The notes under the pieces were generated by a model that did no database searches, was not told where the DNA came from, and saw only the letters and a list, made by a program, of their open reading frames with translations. The position numbers and the translations under genes were made by a program. A stretch of DNA of 64,000 bases, from the NCBI RefSeq assembly GCF_026626745.1, contig NZ_JAPNJW010000001.1:5874001-5938000 (forward strand), read 5' to 3'. The DNA is from Nannocystis sp. RBIL2 (lineage in GTDB: Bacteria; Myxococcota_A; Polyangia; Nannocystales; Nannocystaceae). Numbering within the stretch: position 1 is the stretch's first letter; every line of letters begins with the position of its first letter. Shown here piece by piece: positions 8,166-16,212 of the stretch.

Positions 8166-9911
8166 ATGCTCGCGCCCGTCCTCGCTCTCTGGCTCGCGCC
8201 GGCGCCACCGGAGACGGCCTCCAGCGCTCGTTTGCCGGAGGACGTCCCGCTCGCCAGCGAACCGTCCGGCGCCGGCTCCGCAGCACCCGCCGAGCCGACG
8301 AGTGGTGGTGACACGACCGAGCCGAACAAGCCTGCGAGCGGCGGCTTCTTCGGCGGCGACGTCACGACCGCTGCGCCTGCGCCGGTCGAGGGACCGAGCA
8401 AGGCGCCGCCGATGCCGGAGGTCGAGGAGCTCCCGTCGCGCGCCGCTCCGCCCGCGAAGAAACCTGGCCTTTCGGCCCTGTTCGGTCCCAAGGATCGCAA
8501 GCCGGTCAGCGGCGGCGGCGTCGGCTTCTTCGACCCCGGCAAGCTCGACGATACCGGCCCGGGCGGCAGCGGCGGCATCCAGGTCCGCGGCTACCTCGGC
8601 TTCAACTTCACCGTCGCCCAGCGCACCGACCTCAGCGCGCGCGACCCCGAGACCGGCACCTTCCCGCAGCTCAAGACCTTGCCGTACTTCGGCGGCGGCG
8701 CGGCCAACCTCTACGTCGGCGCCCCGATCTACAGCGACGTCGTCTACGCGCGGATCGCCTTCGAGTTCATCTCGATCCCCCGCGCCAGCCCCGTCGCCCC
8801 CGACGTCACCCCGAACTACGCCCCGATCGTGCTCATGGAGGCCGCGGTGCTCGAGGTGAACCCGTTCGCGTGGGCCAAGAAGGGGCCGCGGTGGTTCGCC
8901 GAGGGTTTCAAAATTTCGGGCGGCGTCTTCATCGTCCCGTTCGGCCTCGAGGACGAGGAGCACGACGCACCCGTGCGCTGGTGGGTCACGCGGCCGCTGG
9001 CGATGAGCGTCGGTCGTGTCTATCCCGGCTCGTGGATCGACATGGGCGTCACCATCAAGTGGAAGCCGACCTTCGGCGGCGCTCGCCCGATCCGCCCGAT
9101 CGAGATCGACCTCGGCGTCGTCAACGGCGACGCGTGCACGCAGACCCGCACGATGGACGCGCTCTACCGCTATCAACCGGTCGGCCAGGCGGTGCCGCCG
9201 TGCGAGCGACAGCTGCGCGACGTCGAGGTCCCGCGCGGCGACGGCTTCGTCCTCGGCATCACGCCCGACAACAACGGCAACAAGTCGCTGCTCGCTCGCC
9301 TGCAGATCCGTCCGGTGCCCGCGCTCAACTTCGGAGGCTCGTACATCTGGGGCACGCACCCGCAGAGTCAGTTCCCGTCGCCGCAGTACATGGGCAAGGG
9401 CTATCCCGACACGGTGCAGGCGCCGACCTGGCGCGTCGGGGCGCACTTCGACTTGAACCTCGACGAGGTCGTCGCCAGCCGCTTCCCCTTGCCGCACCTG
9501 CGCGGTGAGGTCGTGTACGGCGTCGACAGCGTCGGCAAGACCGCGGCGATGATGCTCGGCGAGCAGGCGCTCGCCGATCGCCGCATGCTCGGCGGCTACG
9601 CCCAGATCGCGCAGCCGCTGTGGCGACGCAAGAAGACGAGGCTTCCTGGCCTCATCGTGCAATACCGCTTCGACTTCGCCGACCCCGATCGCGCCGTCCC
9701 GGGCCGCACCAAGGACGGTTACGTGCTCTCGGACTTCGCCGATCGGTATCTCTACGACGAGGCGTTGCAGGCGCACGTCGTCGGTCTGCGGTTCCCGGTG
9801 CTGCCGCGCTTCAACCTCAAGGGCGAATACATGTTCGTGCGCGAGGAGGGCGGGCGCAGCAACCGCGTGCACAACGACGCCTTCAGCCTGCAGGCAGTGG
9901 CCGACTTCTAG
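8166..9911 (+). CDS. Porin-like outer-membrane beta-barrel protein with low-complexity N-terminal arm
   Basis: The 581-residue protein starts with a short signal peptide, then about 100 residues rich in Pro, Ser, Glu and Gly, then a long region of alternating hydrophobic and aromatic beta strands from IQVRGYLGFNF (about 137) to the C-terminal FSLQAVADF. The last residue is Phe, the usual barrel-end signal. The linker holds SGGFFGGDV (about 58-66) and GFFDPGKLDD (about 120-129), which recur in the iron-sulfur protein encoded at 12164. ATG at 8166 was chosen because it begins the signal peptide; an in-frame ATG at 8136 would abut the divergent gene. The substrate is unknown. Confidence 0.8.
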   Translation: MLAPVLALWLAPAPPETASSARLPEDVPLASEPSGAGSAAPAEPTSGGDTTEPNKPASGGFFGGDVTTAAPAPVEGPSKAPPMPEVEELPSRAAPPAKKPGLSALFGPKDRKPVSGGGVGFFDPGKLDDTGPGGSGGIQVRGYLGFNFTVAQRTDLSARDPETGTFPQLKTLPYFGGGAANLYVGAPIYSDVVYARIAFEFISIPRASPVAPDVTPNYAPIVLMEAAVLEVNPFAWAKKGPRWFAEGFKISGGVFIVPFGLEDEEHDAPVRWWVTRPLAMSVGRVYPGSWIDMGVTIKWKPTFGGARPIRPIEIDLGVVNGDACTQTRTMDALYRYQPVGQAVPPCERQLRDVEVPRGDGFVLGITPDNNGNKSLLARLQIRPVPALNFGGSYIWGTHPQSQFPSPQYMGKGYPDTVQAPTWRVGAHFDLNLDEVVASRFPLPHLRGEVVYGVDSVGKTAAMMLGEQALADRRMLGGYAQIAQPLWRRKKTRLPGLIVQYRFDFADPDRAVPGRTKDGYVLSDFADRYLYDEALQAHVVGLRFPVLPRFNLKGEYMFVREEGGRSNRVHNDAFSLQAVADF

Positions 9912-10042
9912 CGCCGCGCGCGCCCGTGCGAGCGCGCACAGGGGTGACGGCGCAGCGGTTCGGCTCGCTGAAGCTTTCCGGGTGCCTTGACGTCCCGGCC
10001 ATCACGCGGGGATGCTTCCCCCTGAAGGCCCGCAGGACGTTC

Positions 10043-10657
10043 ATGACCCGCCTGACCCGCTTCGCCGCCAAGGTTTGTTTGGGACTGCTCTTTTGCCTCG
10101 CGCTCGCGCCTCAGCAGTCCGAGGCGCACCTGGCGAAGTGGGGAAGTTGGGAGATTACCCACCGGAACTTGATGAAGTTGTTTCCGGACGCGGACCCCAA
10201 CGGCTGGCGGATCAAGCGCTACCAGTACTCGGACAGCGAAGTGAAGCTGCTCGAGGCCGAGCTCGGCTTCGAGCTCTACCCCGAGGACAAACTGCCCGAG
10301 TTCTTCATCGCCTCGGACGCGCAGGGCAACTTCCTCGGCGTCGCCATCTTCATCGATCCGCGGACGAAGCCGAAGATCCTCGACGGCGGCATTTTGACTC
10401 TCGAAGTTGGGATCGGTGTCAACGCCGAGGGCAAGATCAACCGCATCAAGGTCTACGACTACCGCGGCAACGTCGCTCTCGCTCAGGACGCGTTCCTCAA
10501 CCAGCTCCGCGGCCGCGAGCTCGACTCCAACTTCAAGATGGGCACCGGCGGCCTCGTCGCCGTCGGCGGCGAGCCGGAAGAGAGCCAGCTCGTCGGCAAC
10601 GCCGCCCGCGAGGCGCTGCTCCTCATGAAGGTCGCGCTGGGGCGCCGCGACGGCTGA
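10043..10657 (+). CDS. Exported FMN-binding-domain-like protein
   Basis: A 204-residue protein with a signal peptide (cut after QSEA) and one domain resembling the FMN-binding domain of NosR/RnfG proteins: the helix VKLLEAELGFELYPED, the FFIASDAQGNFLGVAIFID strand pair, GILTLEVGIGVNAEGKINRIKVYDY and a C-terminal helix. The classical Ser/Thr-Gly-Ala-Thr covalent flavin site is not obvious; TGGLVAV near the end is the closest. ATG at 10043 starts the signal peptide. It sits between an outer-membrane protein and an iron-sulfur membrane protein, so it may be the flavin half of a split NosR-like system. Confidence 0.65.
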   Translation: MTRLTRFAAKVCLGLLFCLALAPQQSEAHLAKWGSWEITHRNLMKLFPDADPNGWRIKRYQYSDSEVKLLEAELGFELYPEDKLPEFFIASDAQGNFLGVAIFIDPRTKPKILDGGILTLEVGIGVNAEGKINRIKVYDYRGNVALAQDAFLNQLRGRELDSNFKMGTGGLVAVGGEPEESQLVGNAAREALLLMKVALGRRDG

Positions 10658-10691
10658 ACCGCTGCGCTCGTCTGTGCTAGCGTCACAGGCG

Positions 10692-12164
10692 ATGGCATCG
10701 TCCCGCGCGCTCCGTGTCCGCAGCCTCGGCCTCGTGCTCTGCTCGACGAGCACCGTGCTGGCGACCGGCTGCCTCGAGGACAACCCCATCGAGCCGACCG
10801 CCACCGCGGGCACGGAAGATCCGACCGCCGGCACCAGCGACACCACCACGGCCGGCGCCGAGGACGGCCTGCTCGCGTGCGCCAGCCCGCCCTGCACCCT
10901 CCTGGTCGTCAGCCAGACCCTCGACGATCGCATCGACGTCTACGACGTCACCGCCGCCCCGTTCCTGCGCGGACGGATCGGCACCGACCTCAAGTTCGAC
11001 GCCTCCGGCGAGCAGGTCATGGGCAACCTGCTCGACGAGCCCTACGGCCTCCTGCTCGACGGCGACCACCTGTGGGCGGCGATCGGTCACTACCCCGACA
11101 CCAACCGCGGCTCGCTGCTCGCCTTCCCGCACGCGGCCTTCGCCGACGTCGCGCAGGGCGAGGTGTTCGCCGAGGACAAGTACTTCGGGGCAGGTAAGTT
11201 CTCGGCCGGTGTGCTCGACCTGCCGTTCGGTCGCCAAGAGGCCATCTTCCTGCTGCGTCACCCGAGCGGAAAGATCCTCGTCGGCGTGTTCGCCAACGAC
11301 CTCCGCGCCGCCAGCTGGCCCGAGCCGAGCGAGCTCCTCGTCGTCGATCCGACCGACCTGCGATCCGAAGCGATCGGAGCGTTCAGCCTCGACCTCGACA
11401 CCACCCCGTGCAACGGCGGGTGGAAGATCGCCGCTCTCGACGACGCAGTCTCGCGCGTCGCGTTCGCCTGTGACGGCAACGACGCCGTCGCCGTCGTCAG
11501 CTTGCCGGGCGACTTCGCCGAGCTCGCCCCGGCCGCCGCCGCCGCCGGCATGAGCGCCTGCAGCACCCCGCTGGCGAGCGGCACCGTCACCACGCAGTTT
11601 GTCGCACCCGACGGCGCCGGCGGCCTGCTCGCAGTGCAGTCGCAGATCCTCGAGCCGCCCAAGTTGTGGAGCATCAACGGCAACTGCGGCATCGCCGGGG
11701 CGCCGGGCGACGAGCTCCCGCCCGAGCTCGACAGCGTCCGCGTCGTCCGTGAACCGGTGCTGCTGCGCCCGGCGGGCGGCGGTCAGCCGGCGATGTGGCT
11801 GCTCGCCAGCGAGACGCCGACGCCGGGCGTGCTGATCGTCCGCGGCGGAGCGTCGCCGACGGTGTGCGGTCAGGTCAGCGGCCTCGACGCGATCGAGGCC
11901 GCCGAGAACGCCCCGTTCGCGCTCACGCTCGACAGCACGCGCACGCACCTGGCGATCGGCGCCGGGCCCGTCAGCAACCCGCCGTTCGCCGAGGGCCGCG
12001 GGCAGGTCCTGTGGGCCACGCTGGACGTCGCGGAGCTCGACAGCTGCGCGGTCGCGGCCACGGATGTGGTCGACCTGACCGAAGGGACATTCGTGGCGAC
12101 CGACCCGCGCACGTGGGTGCGCGCGCCCAACATGCTGCTCATCGCCGAGCTCGGAGGCTCGTGA
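10692..12164 (+). CDS. Large lipoprotein, probably beta-propeller-like
   Basis: The signal peptide ends in the lipobox ATGC (LATGCLEDN), followed by a Thr/Ala/Glu-rich linker and about 420 residues of regularly spaced strands with Asp/Gly turns, such as DDRIDVYDV and EPYGLLLDGDHLWAAIG. This resembles a cell-surface propeller, but no specific family is recognised. ATG at 10692 is preferred over the upstream GTG at 10674. The stop overlaps the start of the next gene (TGATG), so the two are translationally coupled and may work together. A 14-bp repeat pair (12074, 12088) lies within the last 30 codons. Confidence 0.7.
   Translation: MASSRALRVRSLGLVLCSTSTVLATGCLEDNPIEPTATAGTEDPTAGTSDTTTAGAEDGLLACASPPCTLLVVSQTLDDRIDVYDVTAAPFLRGRIGTDLKFDASGEQVMGNLLDEPYGLLLDGDHLWAAIGHYPDTNRGSLLAFPHAAFADVAQGEVFAEDKYFGAGKFSAGVLDLPFGRQEAIFLLRHPSGKILVGVFANDLRAASWPEPSELLVVDPTDLRSEAIGAFSLDLDTTPCNGGWKIAALDDAVSRVAFACDGNDAVAVVSLPGDFAELAPAAAAAGMSACSTPLASGTVTTQFVAPDGAGGLLAVQSQILEPPKLWSINGNCGIAGAPGDELPPELDSVRVVREPVLLRPAGGGQPAMWLLASETPTPGVLIVRGGASPTVCGQVSGLDAIEAAENAPFALTLDSTRTHLAIGAGPVSNPPFAEGRGQVLWATLDVAELDSCAVAATDVVDLTEGTFVATDPRTWVRAPNMLLIAELGGS
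12074..12101. repeat. 14-bp repeat, 2 degenerate units inside a gene
   Basis: CCTGACC at 12074 and CATT at 12088 are 14 bp apart with GAAGGGA between. They lie in frame inside the lipoprotein gene and encode part of its C-terminal region. Confidence 0.5.
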
Positions 12165-14299
12165 TGCAGCGGCGGCGTCTCCCGATCTTGCAACCGCGCC
12201 TCGAGGGCGGCGACGAAGATCCGCTGGCGCTGCTCCGGGGCGGCCGCTTCGCCCGCTGGTTCGCGTCGTCGCTCGCGGTGGTCGGCCTGTTCTGGATCGT
12301 CAGCAGTCGCGTCGAGGCTCGCGACACCGCCCGCGCCGTCGTCCTCGTCCACACCGCCCTGCAGGCCCCGCCGCAGCCTCCGATCGAAGACATCACGCCG
12401 CCGCGGCCTCTCGCGGACGATACGCCGACACCGCCGAAGCCGCCGGTGGAGGACATCACGCCGCCGCGTCCGCCCGTCGAAGACATCACGCCTTCACGGA
12501 CCCCGCCGCCTCCGCCGATCGAAGACATCACCCCGCCGCGCAAGCCCGGCGAGTCCACCGACGCCTTCGGGCGCAAGCGCACCGGCACCGGCGCGCTCGT
12601 GCTCGAGGAGGGCGAGCCCGACGAGTCGGTCGGCTTGCCCAACCAGCAGCGCAAGGAGATCGCCAGCGGCGGCTTCTTCGACCCCACGGCCTTCGACGAC
12701 GTCAAGACGGTCAAGAAGAAGGCCTACGTCCACCTGATGCCGGGCATCCCGAACGAGGCGTTCTTCGCCGGCGTCGTGCTCATCCTGCTGCTGTCCTTCA
12801 GCCTGTTCGAGCGCCACGGCAGCCGCGACAAGCGGGCGCGCAACTACTGGCACCTCGAGCTCACCCGGTTCGCCTGGCTCAAGCGGGCGATCAAGAGCCG
12901 ATGGTTCCAGCCGGCCGTGCAGCTCCCGGTGGTGCTCGCGTTCCTCGGCGTGATCGTCGTCGGCCTCATCGGCTCGCAGGAGCCGGGCCGCAACCTCGCG
13001 CCGGTGCTCACCTGGAACATCTGGTGGATCGGCCTCATCTTCATGGTGCTGCTGTTCGGCAACCTGTGGTGCTTCATGTGCCCGTGGACCGCGATCCCCG
13101 ACTGGATCATGCGCCGCAGCTTCACCAAGGTGCGCCCGGTCGCCTCGCTGGCGAAGAAGTACCCGCGCTTCAAGCTGTGGATGTGGCCGGCGATCGTGCT
13201 GTTCGCCTTCATCACCTGGCTCGAGATCGTGTTCGACGCGGCCAACCGCCCGTGGCTGACGTCGGTGCTCGGCATCTTCATGATCCTGCTGAGCTGGGTG
13301 CTGCTGGTCGTGTACGAGCGCAAGGCGATGTGCCGCTACGTCTGCTACGTCGGCCGCGTCTCCGGTCAGTACGCGATGATGGGGATGGTCGAGCTGCGCC
13401 GCCGCGACAACGACGTGTGCCGCCACTGCGCCACCAAGGACTGCTACCGCGGCAGCCCGCGCGGCTACCCCTGCCCCACGCACGAGTTCATGGGGGCGAT
13501 GAACGAGAACCAGTACTGCACGCTCTGCACCGAGTGCGTGAAGAGCTGCCCGCACGACAATATCGCCTTGAACCTGCGGCCGAGCGGCGAGGACGTGCTG
13601 CACGCCCATCGTTCGCGCTCGGACGAGGCCTACATGGCGCTGCTGATCTTCATCGTCAGCGCCTTCCACGGCGCGGCCATGATCCCGCTGTGGATGGAGT
13701 GGGAGAACGCGCTGCGGACCGCGATCATCGACGGTCAGACCGCGCTGCTCGGCGCCGACGTGCTCGGCTTCGGCGGCAGCCACGGCGGCACGATGACCTT
13801 CTCGGTGATGATGCTGGCCTGCATCCTCGGCCCCGCGGCGATCTACGCCGCGCTGTGCTGGCTCATGCGCGTGGCCAGCGGCCGCCGCGACATCACCACG
13901 CGCAAGCTGTTCGTCAAGTTCAGCTACACGCTGCTGCCGATCGCGCTCTTTTATCACCTGGCCCACAACGCGGTGCACGTGTTCTGGGAGTGGTCGAAGC
14001 TCCGGCGCCTGGTCAGCGACCCGCTCGGCTGGGGTCACGACTTCTTCGGCACCGCCCGCGCGCCGCTGACCGCGTTGTGGTCGCCGGAGACGATCTGGTA
14101 CGTCCAGGTCGCGCTCATCGTCATCGGCCACATCTACGGCATCTACGTCGCCCAGCGCGAGTCGAACCGCCTCTACGCCGACGACCGCAAGGCCGCGCTG
14201 CGCGTCCACCTGGTGATGATGGTCGGCATGATCCTCATGAGCCTGCTCAGCCTGTGGCTGCTGGCCCAGCCGATGTTCATGCGCACCGCCGACCTGTGA
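12164..14299 (+). CDS. NosR/NapH-like polytopic 4Fe-4S membrane protein with proline-rich arm
   Basis: This 711-residue protein begins with one membrane span (about 34-48), then a proline-rich arm (about 69-127) with four copies of [I/V]EDITP, then ASGGFFDPTAFDD (167-179), then a membrane domain with CFMCPW, a CxxCxxxxC cluster (VCRHCATKDC), a CTLCTECVKSCPHD ferredoxin cluster and further spans with spaced His residues. That layout matches NapH/NosR/CcoG-type electron-transfer proteins that pass quinol electrons to periplasmic partners. GGAGG at 12153 and overlap with the preceding stop fix the start. With the FMN-like protein upstream it may form a split NosR-type system; the electron acceptor is unknown. 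Confidence 0.8.
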   Translation: MQRRRLPILQPRLEGGDEDPLALLRGGRFARWFASSLAVVGLFWIVSSRVEARDTARAVVLVHTALQAPPQPPIEDITPPRPLADDTPTPPKPPVEDITPPRPPVEDITPSRTPPPPPIEDITPPRKPGESTDAFGRKRTGTGALVLEEGEPDESVGLPNQQRKEIASGGFFDPTAFDDVKTVKKKAYVHLMPGIPNEAFFAGVVLILLLSFSLFERHGSRDKRARNYWHLELTRFAWLKRAIKSRWFQPAVQLPVVLAFLGVIVVGLIGSQEPGRNLAPVLTWNIWWIGLIFMVLLFGNLWCFMCPWTAIPDWIMRRSFTKVRPVASLAKKYPRFKLWMWPAIVLFAFITWLEIVFDAANRPWLTSVLGIFMILLSWVLLVVYERKAMCRYVCYVGRVSGQYAMMGMVELRRRDNDVCRHCATKDCYRGSPRGYPCPTHEFMGAMNENQYCTLCTECVKSCPHDNIALNLRPSGEDVLHAHRSRSDEAYMALLIFIVSAFHGAAMIPLWMEWENALRTAIIDGQTALLGADVLGFGGSHGGTMTFSVMMLACILGPAAIYAALCWLMRVASGRRDITTRKLFVKFSYTLLPIALFYHLAHNAVHVFWEWSKLRRLVSDPLGWGHDFFGTARAPLTALWSPETIWYVQVALIVIGHIYGIYVAQRESNRLYADDRKAALRVHLVMMVGMILMSLLSLWLLAQPMFMRTADL

Positions 14300-14320
14300 C
14301 AGGTCGGCGGCTCGCAAGAG

Positions 14321-14348
14321 CATGTCCTTCGGGACATGGCGAAGGCGG
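14321..14348. repeat. 14-bp repeat, 2 units: hairpin with UUCG loop
   Basis: CATGTCC TTCG GGACATG: a perfect 7-bp stem with a UUCG tetraloop, CATG at 14321 and 14335. It lies between the convergent ends of the iron-sulfur gene and cdnL, where a bidirectional terminator or RNA-stabilising hairpin would be useful. Confidence 0.85.
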
Positions 14349-14394
14349 CTCGGATGACGAGCCGCGCTCGAGTCCGCCGCACGTGAGCCCGGGC

Positions 14395-14889
14395 TCAGGC
14401 GTGGGCGGGGAACATCTCGTCGAGCTCGCGCACGACGTCGGCGCCCTGGACGCCCTTGGCGAGGGCGAGCTCTTGCACGAGCAACGTCCTGGCCGTGTCG
14501 AGCATCTTCTTCTCGCCGAAGGACAGGTCCTTGTCGGCGCGGAGGATGCAGAGGTCGCGCAGGACGCTGGCGATCTCGAGGAGCGACCCGGTCTTGATCT
14601 TCTCCATGTACTCGCGGTAGCGCCGGTTCCAGGTCGCCGTCGAGATCTTCTCGCCGCGGCGGGAGAGGACCTCGTAGACCTCCTGGACCTGCACGTCGTC
14701 CACGATCGGACGCAGGCCTACCGAGCCGGCGTTCTTCTTCGGGACCATGACCTTCATGTCGTTCTCGAGCACCCGGAGGACGTAGAATTCCATGACGGAT
14801 CCGGCGATTTCTCGCCGATCGACGCCAGTGACCTCCGCGACTCCGTGGGCGGGGTAGACGACCTTGTCACCGATGTTGAACTCGCTCAT
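14395..14889 (-). CDS. cdnL: CdnL/CarD-family RNA polymerase-binding regulator
   Basis: A 164-residue protein of the CarD_CdnL_TRCF family. The N-terminal Tudor-like domain (FNIGDKVVYPAHGVAEVTGV) binds the RNA polymerase beta subunit. The C-terminal helical domain (about 70-164, with TWNRRYREYMEKIKTGSLLEIASVLRDL) contacts DNA at the upstream edge of the bubble and stabilises open complexes at rRNA and housekeeping promoters. Length and sequence fit stand-alone CdnL of myxobacteria rather than CarD, which carries an extra AT-hook tail. It is convergent with the iron-sulfur gene. Confidence 0.93.
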   Translation of the reverse strand: MSEFNIGDKVVYPAHGVAEVTGVDRREIAGSVMEFYVLRVLENDMKVMVPKKNAGSVGLRPIVDDVQVQEVYEVLSRRGEKISTATWNRRYREYMEKIKTGSLLEIASVLRDLCILRADKDLSFGEKKMLDTARTLLVQELALAKGVQGADVVRELDEMFPAHA

Positions 14890-15106
14890 GGAGCGCCTTC
14901 AAAGACGGCCCTTCCCAGCCCAAAAGCCGCGAAACGATGGCAAAAAAGCGCAGTTTTGTCAACCTTGTACTGGAGCACGAAGCCAAAAACAGGTGTCCTG
15001 ACCGTTTGGCCAGGATGACCTCGCTGGACGCGTGAGTAAATCCACGGCGCACGCCGGCCGCCGTCCCATCGATCGCTGCATTCTTGAACCCGAACGCCGC
15101 TCTCCT

Positions 15107-15643
15107 ATGATGCGCCCCATGTCACCGCGCACCTCCTCGCGCCGCTCTCTGCGCCCGCGCTTTCAGCGGGCCGCGGCCCGGCTCCTCCTCGGCCTCGCGT
15201 TCCTCGGCCCGCTGGCGTGCGCGACGACCCCGGACCGATTGCCCCCGCCTGACCGCCAATTCTATTACACGCTGCCTTCCGCCGAGGACAAAGCCAAGTT
15301 CCTCAAGCTCAAGGAGACCGAGCGCAAGCCGTTCCTCGAGCAGAAGGGCCTGTGGACGAAGTGGATGGAGCTGTCGCCCGAGGAGCGCGAGGCGGCCCAG
15401 CGCGGCGAGGTCAAGGCGGGCTACAAGGAGTTCACGGCGCTGATGGCCTGGGGCGCCCCCGCCGACACGCAGGAGAGCAAGACGCCCGAGCGCAGCGTCC
15501 GCTTCCACACCTTCATCCGCTGCACCAGCGGACCGCGCGTCGGTCGCTGGGTCGCCAGCAACCTCGCCTGCGACGGCACCTCCAGCGAAGTCGAGATCGC
15601 CGTCGAGAACGGCCTCATCACCGAGGTCAAGTACCTCAACTAG
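15107..15643 (+). CDS. Putative lipoprotein of unknown function
   Basis: About 178 residues. A basic N-terminus (RTSSRRSLRPRFQR) precedes a hydrophobic stretch ending in GPLAC, a weak lipobox. The mature part is charged and helical (AEDKAKFLKLKETERKPFLEQKGLW), then a beta segment with FHTFIRCTSGPRVGRW and two cysteines. No domain is recognised. The frame is open from 15032, but ATG at 15107 or 15119 gives a sensible signal peptide. It is divergent from cdnL with 217 bp between. Confidence 0.65.
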   Translation: MMRPMSPRTSSRRSLRPRFQRAAARLLLGLAFLGPLACATTPDRLPPPDRQFYYTLPSAEDKAKFLKLKETERKPFLEQKGLWTKWMELSPEEREAAQRGEVKAGYKEFTALMAWGAPADTQESKTPERSVRFHTFIRCTSGPRVGRWVASNLACDGTSSEVEIAVENGLITEVKYLN

Positions 15644-15665
15644 CGGCCGCGGCTGCCCGAAGGAG

Positions 15666-15762
15666 CCTGTCGCCTAAGACAGGCGCGGGCGCACCGGCCT
15701 GCTCCGGCCGAGGGCCTCAGCCTGCTCGAAAGAGCATGTCGCCTGAGACAGGTCCGCGACCG
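15666..15762. repeat. 14-bp repeat units (two clusters)
   Basis: CCTGTCG at 15666 with CAGG at 15680, and CCTG 15721, CATGTCG 15735, CAGG 15749, all spaced 14 bp. GACAGG and AAGACAGG arms complete the stems. They lie just after the lipoprotein stop. Confidence 0.7.
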
Positions 15763-15802
15763 AAGGCCAGGAGCGGACCCTTCGGCAAAATTCCTCTCCG
15801 TC

Positions 15803-15888
15803 GCGCGGAGACAGAGTTGCGAGGCGGCGAACGAACCGCGAGCAACCTCGTCGGGCGCCTGCGCGGAGACAGAGGTGCGAGGCGGCGA
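15803..15888. repeat. 28-bp direct repeat, two copies
   Basis: A GCGCGGAGACAGAG-starting, GAGGCGGCGA-ending 28-mer occurs at 15803-15830 and 15861-15888 with one mismatch and a 58-bp period. No function is recognised. Confidence 0.75.
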
Positions 15889-16074
15889 GCGGACTGGCGG
15901 GACGGACCTTTGAACCCGAGAGTCGGTGACGAGCCGCGGGGCGGTTGTTCACGCGTGAGCGAGGACGACGAGCGCGAATCGTTCCCTGTTGCTCGTGCGA
16001 GCAGCGCAGGGCGGACACTCGAGGTCGCGGTCGGCGAGTCGTGCCCGGCTCGGCGCGGGCGGGGTGATGAACGG

Positions 16075-16102
16075 CCTGTCCGGAAGTGCAGGTCGCTCCG
16101 CG
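16075..16102. repeat. 14-bp repeat, 2 units
   Basis: CCTGTCC at 16075 and CAGGTC at 16089 are 14 bp apart with spacer GGAAGTG. Intergenic. Confidence 0.6.
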
Positions 16103-16184
16103 TTCGACAGGAAAGGCGCCGGCGCGCAAACGGTCCCCAGGGGCAGCTTGCACGCCGCGGCTTCGAGGTCTCTCTTTTTTAAAG

Positions 16185-16212
16185 GGTGCCCGGAGGGACA
16201 GCCGAGTTCAGG
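16185..16212. repeat. 14-bp repeat, 2 units at the end of pepA
   Basis: GGTGCCC at 16185 and CAGC at 16199 with GGAGGGA between; the second unit touches the pepA stop codon, another case at a gene 3' end. Confidence 0.55.

Larger units (their letters stand above)
15644..16207. other. Gene-free 560-bp gap rich in repeats
   Basis: No gene is supported between this lipoprotein and the pepA stop. The gap contains 14-bp repeat units (15666-15762, 16075-16102, 16185-16212) and a 28-bp direct repeat. At 16171-16184 there is a short T-run and AAA. The region looks like decayed or repeat-expanded intergenic DNA. Confidence 0.6.

Noticed and set aside
15032..15106. Upstream extension of the 15107 lipoprotein
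   Set aside because: The extra 25 residues precede a normal signal peptide and would bury it.
16208..16208. Mobile element in the repeat-rich gaps
   Set aside because: No transposase, integrase or terminal inverted repeat was found anywhere in the window.
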